From contig JBBHKE010002882.1 of assembly GCA_037447655.1 (NCBI GenBank), positions 215,612 to 279,611 on the forward strand: a DNA stretch of 64,000 bases, in the 5' to 3' direction. The position numbers were made by a program, and so were the translations under genes. Under the pieces are notes generated by a model. It saw nothing but the letters and a program-made list of their open reading frames with translations. It searched no databases and was not told the DNA's origin. This DNA comes from Zygnema cylindricum (Eukaryota > Streptophyta > Zygnematophyceae > Zygnematales > Zygnemataceae). Shown in pieces: positions 33,901 through 45,900 of this stretch (within the stretch, counting starts at the first letter, position 1; the number at the start of each line of letters is the position of its first letter).

Positions 33901-36900
33901 GACTCCCCTGAGTCTGCCACAAAAAGAATCAAGCAATTTGCTTCCTGAGTCTGTCACAAAAAGAATCAAGCAATTTGATCCCTGAGCAGTATATTATGAA
34001 TAGAATCAAGCAATTTGATCCCTGAGCAGTATATTATGAATGGTCAAAGATGACCCTCTTATACAGGAGCTCTTTGGGAGAGAGGCGGCTATCTAAGAAT
34101 TTGTCTAAGTCCTAAACCCCTCTCTAAACCCTCTACTACTAGATTACGACACCGATCAAATAACTGTAAAGTACAGAAAGATATTGGTGTTGGAGTTCTT
34201 TCTATACGGTCATCGTACGGCATGGCCAAGGAGGTGACGCCTGTCTCATCCGGACTTGTTCTGGTGCTCTCCGGAAATGCCGCAAACCAATGAGACAGCG
34301 CCACGTGTCACCTGGTGTGGCTATGACCAAAAATCGCCAAAGCGGCCATTCCGCGATGTCGGCTCACACCGTGGCCGTCCGATCCAAACCGGCATTTAAT
34401 ACTATCCATTGAAACAAATGTTCATAACATTTGTTTCGTGTGCTACCTTTGTTCGCACTATGTGTACAACTGAGTCTATGCTCTAAAGTCAGTTTGCTCA
34501 ATTAAATGGAATCCTTTAGAAATACATTTTTAAATAATTATCCAACCTTATATGTCTCAACACAAGTACTAGACTTACAGGATATGAACTAACGGCTATC
34601 GGCTACTCTAACGAACACAGTAGGTACCAAGTCCGTCAACCCTTTTTGGTATCTCTAACCTTAACTGCTCCCTGTCTCCTTGGACAACCTAGGCAGCCAT
34701 GGCTCTAATTCCCTCTCCAGTTGGACAACCTAGGCAGCCATGGCTCTAATTCCCTCTCCAGTCTTTAATGAATGCGACAAGTGTGGGGGCTTTAGAGAGG
34801 AGTAAGATTCAGGCTGTCTTTGCTTCTTCTTTGCCTTTTGTTTTACATATTTCCGACCTAGAAAATACCTAACAGAAACCTCTAATTTCTACACTTTACT
34901 CTCTCTTAGTACCATCATTTCTATATATATTTTTCATTGTTTTTCTGCTTCAATTCTTCTATTTTCTTCATCGTCTTTTTTTTGAATTTTCTTTCTATTT
35001 TTAATTCCCTGTATTCCTTTTTCATTCGAATAATTTTCACGTTCACATAGTCTTGACACTTTAACAAATGATTTATTTTGTATTTTGTGTTTCAAATTCT
35101 TCCATTTAAATTTCCGGAACTCATTTTTTTTTTGTTTTATTATTGTTCTTTTTTCGTTTTTCATCGCTATAGCCTCTCCTCCTTTTAAGCCGCCTCCTCC
35201 AATTCGTCCTCCTCCCCCACCTAAAAGCCCTCCTCCCTTGCCTCCCCCTTCTCCTCCTCCTTCCCCTCCCCCCCGACCGCCTCCTCCTCCACCAATAGTG
35301 TTTCCACCAAACTCCCCAGGTTCGATTTATGACCTCTTACTTTTAAAGGTTTACAAAAACGAGAGAATGAGAGGAGGGGGAGAGAGAGGGAGAGAGAGAG
35401 AGAGAAAGAAACAAAGAGAAGGAACAAAAAAATGGGGGGAAATAGACAAAAAGTAGGGAAAGGAGACGGAAAGAGGAGGAGAGAAAGAGGCGGAGAAGGG
35501 AGGTAGAGAGTGTGGGGCAAGGAGGGGGAAAAGAAAAGGAAAGAGGGAGGAAGGAGAGAAGGGAAGAAACATAGGAGGGAGGAAAAAATAAGGGACAAAA
35601 AGGGGGGAAAGAAGAGGGAAAAGAGGTGAGAGAGGTGGAAGAAAAGGGAGAGGGGGATGGCTAGAGTGTGATGGAGATCGAGGGAAAGGAGAGTAAGTGA
35701 GAGAGGAGAGAAAAAACTAGAATAAAGGAGAGGGAGAGGGGGGAGAAGGAGAGGGGGGAGAGGGAGAGCGGGAGGTTTGGGAGGTGAGTCGGAGGTGAGG
35801 AGGAGAGAGGGGAGTGAGAATTGGAGAGTGTGAGAGTGGATGGGAAAGAGGGAGGTAAGGGAGGAGAGGAGAAAAAAGGGATGCACAAGAGGGGAGTAGA
35901 GAGAGTGAGCAAGGAGAGAAAGACAAGCGGGAAGGAGGGGCAAAGAGAGGGAGGGTGATGGAGGGGAGAGAAAGGGAGAAAAGAGGGCGAGGTAGAAAGG
36001 AAGAGGGAAAGGTAAAGAGGTGGTGGTAGAGGTAAAGGGAGAGGGAGGAACTGGGGGGGAGAGTGAGAGATGTGGGAAGTAGGATAGAGGTGGGGACTGG
36101 TTGGGTAGATGGTATGGGGAGGGAGAGGGAAAAGGGAAAGGAGAGTGAGGGAAGAGGGTGCGAGAGTGGGAGTGGACGGGAGGAGGGAGGAGGAAAAGAG
36201 GAAGTTTTAAAGGGGAGAGAGGAAAAAATATGCGCAAAAAAGGGGGGAAGAGGGGCGAGAGTCGCCAGAGCGAGGGTTAAAAGAGGGGTAAGATAAAAAG
36301 CGAGAGGGAGGGCAAGAGGAGTGGGGAAGTTGAAAAAGGGGTGGGGAAGAGGGGAAGGTGCGAGAGAGGGGGAGGGAAGTGGAGGGTGGGAGACGGAGGG
36401 GAAGATGAAAAGATCCAAAATAAATAATTATTACACACATTGGAGGTACAAAATATAAGAAATGCAAACCAATTTCCCTTCACTCTTACACTTCTCACTC
36501 CTTTCTACTTCAACGATCCAATCAACTTAAACATATAGATTTTACATCTGGTCTAAAAAAAATTAAACGCGTGATGTAAGCACACGTAACTCTACTTTAA
36601 TTGTATGATAATCCAAACCTACGTACCGTAACTTGAGTCTTCGTGCCTCAAGGCCGAAAAGTACATCAGATCTATGGCGACTCTGAGACATCGCAAAAAC
36701 AAACTAGGAATCGAATCTTGCCCCGCTGACCAAAAAATGTCAAATTAGCGCTACCATACTGGACGGTGAACATACGAATCCCCCTCTTAGTGTCAAAATC
36801 GCTTAAACTTCACGTCAACCCACATTTGGGTCATCCTCTCTAATTGTGAAAAGAATCACCAGTTTGATTACAAGCCAATATTTAGTTTATCCACGCTTTG

Positions 36901-39900
36901 GCCACATGGGCATGTCGCTGTGTTTTTATATCGATGTCAATATTTACTTAATTAAAATGCGTATTGAGAGTCGAACTTTTTTAGACTAAGACGAAAGTTT
37001 TTGTCTCCCAATTACATTTCTAATATTTTTAACATTCCCCAATTTCCATAATATCGGAAATTGATGCTCCGTACATAGACTACTTTAAGTACCAGAATTT
37101 TGTTTAACATCTTAACTAAAATATGTCGCTTGATAATATCGATAAACGATCGAAACAACCTCTAAATGTTCGTCCTTATTCCAACACGTAACGCCAACAT
37201 ATATTGAGAAGATTGAATGGTCCTTAAATTTTGTCGCCTCAAATCCTCTACAAACATCTTTCACATTCTCCAATTTTTGTCCGAAATTAAAGTTTTTTAC
37301 ACATGCTACTTAGTACCATAATTTTGTTTAGTTGCTCAACCATAATTTGTCGCCTTAGAATACCAGTAGACGAAGAATGTTCGGCCTCACTCAAACACGC
37401 AACGTCAACATAAAATGAGAAGATTAAATTGTCTTCTCTATCTTCCTAATATAAACGCCTCAATCAATATTTGTACGTAAAATTCCAAATAAACGTAATG
37501 TGTGTATCTCTTTACACGATGATTTCAATGATTGTCACACCATTACGGGAGGTTATACTGCTATCACCTTGCGAACATTTCTTCTATTTTAAGTCTTGAA
37601 TTGTTTTGTCTTACTTCAACATTTTCTCGATTTCGTATAATCGACAACGAAATTCATATTTTGAACCATCTATCTCAATTTGAATTCTCAAATCGATATA
37701 GCGGTTCAAGTTGTCGTACCAGTCACAGAGCAAATCCTCGGAACTTCTTGCACCTCCTAATCTATCATGATCAAAGGGAATAGTAGAAAGGGATGCTTCA
37801 TCTTAAGCCCTTTTTAATCGAATGTTTATTTCTCACTAGGCACATTGGAAAGCATATCGAGAGAAAATACTTGTCTTGGCTGCTAGGAAAAGAGTATCGT
37901 TCTCCTTCCTTCACATTGCTCCAACTCTCTCACTTACTATTGTACTTAGGCTAAAGTAATAATCAGCCTCAATTGCTATTTTCTAAAAATTAGGGTTAAG
38001 GGCTAGCGAATGGGAAGGAGTTGTAGACATTTTTTTTGCCCCCCCTATGATTGCCGTTTACACTTGTCACGCCCGTCAATCCGAAGCACAACCTGCTCTA
38101 ATTCCCAATTGAAATGATCGATGAATAATCACCACACACGAGGGAAGCACAAACTATAAGATGGACAATTGGTCAAAAGGGAACTTTTATCAAAGTAGTC
38201 AAAGATAAAGACTCTTTCTTACAAATTATTGTACTTCACTCTTACACTCCTCACTCTTTTTTACACCGAGGAACCAATTAACCTAAAAGGATAGATTTTG
38301 TAACTAGTCTACTACAGCTAGATAATTGGCTATCTAATATGCTGTGCACGACTAGCAAAATAGGTAGGTGGTGTGTTTCAAACAAAGTACGTAGGAAGAC
38401 ACATGAAGAAAAGCAAAAAGATAGATGGTGCCACATGATTAAGGTTCATTAAAAGACACAATAAAAAGAAGGCGCGCTACAAATAGACAGACATGTTTTC
38501 TTTTTTGAAACAAAACTTAAAAGAATAATTCTTACACGCGAGTTGTACGCACACGTAATTCTAAAGCTACATCAATCGTACGGTACTGTAGACACATGTA
38601 AACATATCGTAAAACCATACTCGAAATCAAATTGTGCCACGCGAATCAAAACATTTCAAATTCGCTGACGGATGAGTCTCCACAGTGAACCTCACTAGAG
38701 AGGGGGAGGGTTGGTTAAAGGGTTGGTGGGAGCAAGAGAGGGGGGGAGGGAAACGGAGGAATGGAGTGAGAGTGAGGGAGAGGGAGGGGAAGAGGGTGTA
38801 CTAAGGAGGAAGCTTAAAAGAGGGAGCATGAATGAACAGAGGCATGAAAAGGCGAGGAGGACAGTGGCAAGGGAGAGGTAGTGGGGGAGGAAGGGAGAGA
38901 TGGTAAGAGAGAGGGACGAAAGGAGTACGAGAGGTCACTAAAAATAGGTGGGATAGAGGAACAGAGACATGAAGATAGGGTTAGAGAGAGATACAAGGGG
39001 AGGGGGAGAGAGATGAAAGATGCAAGGGAGAGGAAGAGGGAGAGATAAGAGAGAGCGAGTGAGAGTGGTGTAGAGGAAGAAAAAGAGGGAGAGGGGAAAA
39101 ATGGGTGGAAAGGCGAGAGAGGAGAAGAAAAGGGGAGAGAAGGGAAGGGAGAAGGATGGCGAGGTTTGGAGGTGGAAAGAGGGTGGGGAGGGAGTAAATG
39201 CAAGAGGGCCTACAAAAGGGGGGGGAGAGGGGTAGATGGGAAAATAGGGGAAGCAAAAGGGGGAAGAGAGGAGGAAAGAAAGGGGATGCGAGCGAAGGAG
39301 GGGAGGAGGGAGGAAGAAAACGTTGCTGAAAGAGAGGGAAAGTTGGAAGGAGGGGGTGAGAGAGAGAGAGAGGGAGGAATAGGGAGAAAGGCGGAATAGA
39401 AGGAAGAAATTAGGGATGTAGAGAGGGAAATAAAGAGGGATGTAGAGATAGAGATTGAGAGGGGCAAGGGAGAAGAGAGAGGGGAAGAGAGAGAAAGAAA
39501 GAGGGTAGGGGAGGGCGAGAGGGAAGGAGCGAGAGAGGGAAATAGGAGATAAGGGAAGAGTGATTGATTAAGAAATGAAGGTTGAAAGAAGGGATGAAGA
39601 TTGAGAAAGAGGGAGGGAGTAAGAGAATGACGGAAAGAGGGAGAGAGTAAAAGAGACAAACAAGAGTGGGATAGGGCGAGAGAGTGCGAGGGAAGAAAAG
39701 AGGAGAATAGGGAGGATTCAAGAAGAAGAGGGAGAGAATGGAAACGTAGAGGGGGGGGAGAGAGGGAGTGAGGGAGGCTGCAAGGGACAAATGGAGAGGG
39801 AGAGGACGAGAGAGGTTTGTACGGGGATAAGCGTAGAAATAAAAAAGAGGGGGGAAAAGAAAGGGAGAAGGGGAAGAGAGGGAGAGAGAGGTAGAGGGGG

Positions 39901-42900
39901 AGAAGTGGGAGAGGGAGAAGTCGTTGAGAAGGAAAGGGAGAGGACAAGAGAGGGGTCGAGGGAGAGACAAAATGGGAGGGGGAGACCATATAGAGAATGA
40001 GAGGGAGAGGGGATGGAGAGGGAGAGGAAGAGGGAAAGGTAGAGGGGGAGAAGCATAGAAGTGGTGGAGAAGCAGAGGGCTAAGGAAAGACAGTAGGATA
40101 GAGCGAGGGAGAGAAAGAGGGAATGGGAGAGGTAGAAAGAGAGGGAGAGGAAAAAGAGAAAAAGAGGTGAAGGGAGAACAGGTGGGAGAAGTAAGGGAGA
40201 AAAGAAGAAGAGAAGAGAAGAAGAGGGAAAGTGAGGGAAGGAGCGGGTGTAAGGGAAAGGAGAGAAGTAGAGTGAGAGCAAGAGTGTGCGAGGAGGGGAG
40301 TAAACGAGAGAGAGGGAGAGTGGGAGATGGAGAAGAAAAGAGTCAGGATAAGATAGAGAGAGGGAGAGGTGTGGGGAGAGGGTGGGAGGAAGAAAGGGAG
40401 AAAGGGAAGGAGAGGAGAAGGAGAAGGAGAGTAGAAGAAGACGAAGAGAGTGAGAGCTAAAGGGTAAAGGGAGAAGGAGAGGGACAAATAAAGATGGAGG
40501 GAGGGAGTGGAAGAGCGAACAAGGGAAGAAAAGGATGGAAGGAGGGAGAGGGAGAGGAAGAAGGATAGGTATAGAGAGAGGAAGAGGGAGAGGAAAAAAG
40601 ACAGGCAAAGGCAGATGTAAACGCAGAGGAGTGGGGAAGAAATAGAGGTCTATGGATAGGGAGATATATAGGGAGAGAGAGGTAAAGGGAGATGGAGAGG
40701 GAGAGGGAGAAGGGAGAGCGAGAGGGAGAAGGAGAGGGAGAAGGAGGAGAGGGAGGGAGACAGAGGGAGACAGAGGGAGAGAGAGGGAGAGAGAGGGAGA
40801 GAGAGAGAGAGAGAGCCGAAGACATGTTTTTTTTATTGACTTTTATTTTTATAACCTTTATTAATTTTTCTTTTCCATCAATAGTGTTCTATGTTTTTTT
40901 CGATTTTTCAAAGTACACGGCAGTTTGTTCTAATCAGAACCCACTTACATTGTATTGACTTTTATATTTCAGGTGGTATTTTGTTGGAATTTCAAAAAGG
41001 ATTTACTGTTAGCCAGTTGGATTATTGGGGGAGAACCGTAAACATAAATTCATGGCGTGGAGTAACAGTTAATGAGTTTGGTAACGTCACCAAGTTGTAC
41101 GCTCATATCTATGAAGCCCTCAACCCAAGTTTTCTTAGTTTTGAATTTGCCTAGACATTCTAATCAGCTGATGATTGCAATTACATCAGCTTGTATGTAA
41201 AATTGAGCTCACTTTATTTCGTATCCTTTTTGGAACTTGATTTGAAGTGCCTTTTTTTGAGTAGCACTCAAATGAAATATATCTTTTGAATTCTATCTTA
41301 ATTGCAATCTACTTCCTACTTTCAGGAAACATATTTCACAGGATCGCATTTCTCTCTCCCTCTCACTCTCTCTCTCCCCCTCTCTTTCTCCCTTTCCCTC
41401 TCTCTCTCACTCGCGCTCTCTCTCTGTCTCCCTCTTGGTCTCTCCCTTCCACTCTTTCTCACTATGTATTTGTATAATTTTCTTTCAGAGAACTGTCCCG
41501 GCTTAAAATTAAAGGAATCATTTCGCCTGCAATTGGTAGACTGACAAGTCTTGAAGTGCTGTAAGTCGATCATTCTAATGATTTCTGACATCGATTAAAA
41601 TGGCCACCAAATGTTTAAGTTTTTCAAGAAGCTAATGTCATTTGCATCCAGTGTCAAGACAGAAATGGTCAGCATTTGCTAAGTTAGCGAAAACGGATAG
41701 TTACCGAAATTCATTTTATTTTCAAACATATGTAGAACATTCAGACCCGTCCAAATATTTTTTCCTAAATTCTTGATTTTCTAAGGTTTTTATGGTTTTA
41801 CCAGTAACTTCCATATTTTTTTAGTGAGAGTAATTATTAGGCTGTAACATTAACCTTTTACTGCATACAATACCCTCTTTTGTTTCAGAATAAAACACTG
41901 GAAGTAAAATATCCCATGTTTTTGGTCAGAAAATCTAACAAAATCATCATAAAATATGGGAAACAAATGAGGGAAACAAATGTGGGTTTGGTCCTTTCCT
42001 AACATTTTTGTTGAATATCCATTGATTGTGATTTTTTTCTGAAAAATTGTGACTACTATGATTTTCAAGGTTTAGTTTTAGTTACGATATCCAATTTGGG
42101 GTCAAAACAATCAGCTGGTGTTAAAATATTTTACGAGCCAATTCTAGCGAAAATGTCCAACGACAATATCAAAAATAAAAAACAACTTTTGAAAATATTC
42201 AAACATTTTCTCGCTCTGATTGAGGTTTAATAAGTTTAATGAGGTGTTCAAAAAATTCCGAAATTTATATACATTATAAACGGATTTGAGCGTTCAAAGC
42301 AAATGTGTGTTTTCTCCATACAAAGAGCAGTTTTAATTTCTTAATCTATCCCTCCCTTCTGTTTTTCTCTCAGGGACTTGTCCACCAATTTACTATCCGG
42401 AACTCTTCCTGCTTCCTTAGGAAACTTGACGAAACTCAAAACCATGTAAGTATAATTTTTAAATAATTTTCCTTTTGAACTTTTAATTGTCGATTCTCAC
42501 TTCCCCTTTGCCTCTCACCCCACCTCAATCGCCTCCTCTCCCTCTCTTGCTTCATTAGTTAAAATGAGGTGATACTTATTGATGGCCAAGGCAATTTTCT
42601 GTTGCTTATAAATGTCATATGCGTTTAAGTTTTTTTGGGTTTTTGATTTTCTCTTGGCTAGTACTTTTATTTCGATGACGGCAGGACATTATCATCCAAT
42701 ACTATTGGAGGAGAATTGCCTAAAGAGTTGGTGATGCTGACAAGTATTCAGCAAATGTGAGTATTTTCACTTTTATTTAAAATGGTACAAAAAGTAAAAT
42801 CCCATAGCATGGTTTTGTGAGTTTAACAAATGTGTTGAGTGGAGGTGTTACAGTTTGTTTTAATTGTTTATTTGTTCTTTTTTTCTCTTGTTTTCAAACC

Positions 42901-45900
42901 AAAGTCAAAATGCATGTTTACATTCTTTGTTGTTTAATTTCATTTCTTTTTGTGTTTGAAATCATTGAGAACAAATGTGGGTGGGAAGCTATTTCTTTGT
43001 GATGTTTTTTTTTCTATTTGAAATCAGGAATGCATGTGTCAAATGTTGTCCATAGCCTATTTCAGCCATGGACTACGCTCAGAAGCACCACAGACTACCC
43101 CTGAAACAGCTGTGTTTCAGACAACACAGATTACTCCACAAGAAATAAAATCCCCCCGTACTGCACCAATAGGCAATATACTATAGACACTATAAGATCC
43201 CAAAGTTACAGCCAAATCCACCAAGGAATCTAGAAGATATAAGCTCCTGAGTTTCACAAAAACAGCTGACAACTTCACAAACTAACCACTTAGACCTCTC
43301 ACAGTATCTTACAAAAATAACAGAATAGAATGAAACTGCACACACATATAGATTCTATATCATAAAATAACTTCACAAAGTTTCACATGAAAACACCAAA
43401 CAGGGTGATCACACCAACAGGTCAAAGATGCAGAAAACAGTCTGCCATTGCTTTGATAAACTTGACTGTGATAATCACAATAATCTAAGTCCTACAAGTT
43501 ATACTCAAAGAGTTCACTACTGTATTTACGGAGGCATACCAGTCGTACGGTATCTATCATCTACACTAATAAACTAATTAGCAAAAAGACAAACCTATGT
43601 TGTACATAATATTTACACCGACATCCACACAATCTTCCTACGTCAAAAACCAAGCTACCACTAAGTAACCACTAAACAAATATCATTACTCAAAATCTAT
43701 TCTATTCATATTTTCCGTAGCTCTGACAGCTGCTTTGTCTGTACGGATCATGTCAAATTATCGGCAACTGCGTTGACTTTTGTCTGCATCGCAGATGCTC
43801 CGTATCGGCGGCGTGTATTTAACCAAAATAACTGCAGTTGCGTTGTCCTGTCTGCGTCGCAATTGCGCCGCACCGACGATGCCTATTTCAACATTTCGTT
43901 TACTCCACATCGGATTGCTTTGCGATCCGCCGTCCATTTGTCAATGCTTGTTCACGCCACTCAATGAGTCTTTTACATCACTTAAATTATATCCGTTCGT
44001 TCGCTCCCCCAATCCATGAATCCATTCGAACCTCCACATTAAATTTGATTGCGCACGAACTGTCACAAGCGCACAAAATGTCGCGTACGCACGAAACAAA
44101 CTTTTCAAAACAACACTCCCCCGAAAATTTAGTTTCATGCACCGGAATAAAATTTGCACTGTTTTAAGTGTCAAACGCCACCACTGCTTTCGCTGCGTTG
44201 CTATACTTTGTTGCTGAGTTGCTATGTTGCGTTGCTACGTTGCGATGCGAACTGCTTCAGCTAATTCACCACTGCTTCTGCTGCGTTGCTATGCTGCGTT
44301 GCGACGCGAACTGCTTCCGCTGATTCACCACTGCTTCCGCTGCGTTCCTGCCATGTCTTCCAAACTTCCTCTTCTTGACCACTGCTTCCTTGCCGAGTTA
44401 GTCATTTAATATTCAAAGCACTCTTTGTCTTCTATGAAAAACTTTATCAACCATTTCCTTAATTTCTGTGAATTTTACAGACTAACAAAATTTGAATATC
44501 GTCCCGTAATAGCTCCCCCAATGCCATAAACGCCAAATTGTCCTTTCACTAATGATATAACACCTCTCCAGTAAATCTGAATTTCCACCCGTAATCGTCA
44601 CTTAGTCATATGATCAGTATTTGTCGAAAATATCTCGTCTCTACACACTTTTATTGAACAGTTGCTGCACCTTCTCTCCTATTAGATACTTCCACGCCTT
44701 CCGCTTCATTCGATATTTGTTGCCTCCGTTACTACACCAAATTCCCTTATATCTTGCTAAAAAGTCGTTCAAGTCTCTCTATTTTCCTGTCAGACATCCT
44801 CTAATCGTTGCTGGTCGCGTTCTCCTGTGTGATCGATTTTTTAACTTGTTTCTTCTCCAACTATTTTTCCTTAATTTGTATCTTTTTCTTTCTTTCTTAC
44901 TTGATTCTGGTCTGTTCGTAGAATTTATACTTCTGCAATTATTTGCCTTACCATTACCTCTATAAAGTGTGGTTTTTCTTACTAGGTTTTGTTATTTTCC
45001 ATAGATCTACCACTTCCCGTAAGTGTATGCATCCTGAATAGTTTTATTTTGACCCCCCTTTCATTTAGCTGTTTTTTCCTCTTCCTAATATTCCTTATTA
45101 ATATCCAAATTTCTCCAATTTTATGACCTTCTTTTCTTAACCTCATTTTCTTATCAACATCTCTTGATCCTTCGCTGAATTCATTAACTTTTGAAGCCAC
45201 ATTATTTTCCACCTCCGATGTCAATTCCCCATCTTGTGTGAATTCACCATTTTCTCTCTCATCATCTTCCTCCCTTACTCTAAGTTTTGTTTTTAGTTCA
45301 GTTTTCTCCATATCTAAAGAATATTCTGTTGCCACTTTTAAGTTTACTTCTCTAACTCTCCTTTCTTCAAGCATCTCGTCCCCTCGTAAGTCATTTACAC
45401 ACACCACTCTATCAAAAGAAAGAGTCACAACAACCGAATCTTTTTCACTCTCTTCTTTCTCCACACTATCTTCGATGACCACACTATTTTCAGTTCCTTC
45501 CACTTCCACTTCTGGTTGCCCTTTAATTCCTTCAACTCCTATTTCAATAACCCCTTTCTTTTGTAAGTTTGTATCACTCACCAATCTATCACAGGAAACA
45601 TTGATAATAACCGAATCCTTTTTTGTCACCTCTTTCTCCACCTCATTCCGAACAACATAGAAGGTCGGCAAGTAAATAAATTCGTTAACACATGGTGTAT
45701 GCCTTTTGTCATTGGTCGAGTCTTGTCTCTCACTCACGAAAGCACATGATTCTCTTCTTGTTGAGGGTCGAACTAGGTTGCTGTCCCATCCATCTCTGAA
45801 AATCCTTGTTACACATGCACTTTTATACGACGGATATACCCTGAAGATATGTCCCACATCATTACAATAAAAACAATTCTTTGGCCGATCTCTGAACTCG

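Noticed and set aside
35221-36237. Minus-strand ORF of 338 codons, Ser/Pro/Leu-rich, in intron 3
   Set aside because: It is the complement of a polypurine tract. Low-complexity G/A sequence lacks the codons for stops, and overlapping ORFs exist in several frames.
39718-40608. Minus-strand ORF of 296 codons and its neighbours at 39210-39989
   Set aside because: Same composition artefact from the right-hand polypurine block, with no domain and no start context.
43773-44167. ORFs repeated identically at 47242-47488
   Set aside because: They lie within the two LTRs of one element and are identical only because the LTRs are copies.
45238-45660. Plus-strand ORF of 140 codons
   Set aside because: It is the antisense shadow of the acidic half of the Gag ORF at 44982-46508.
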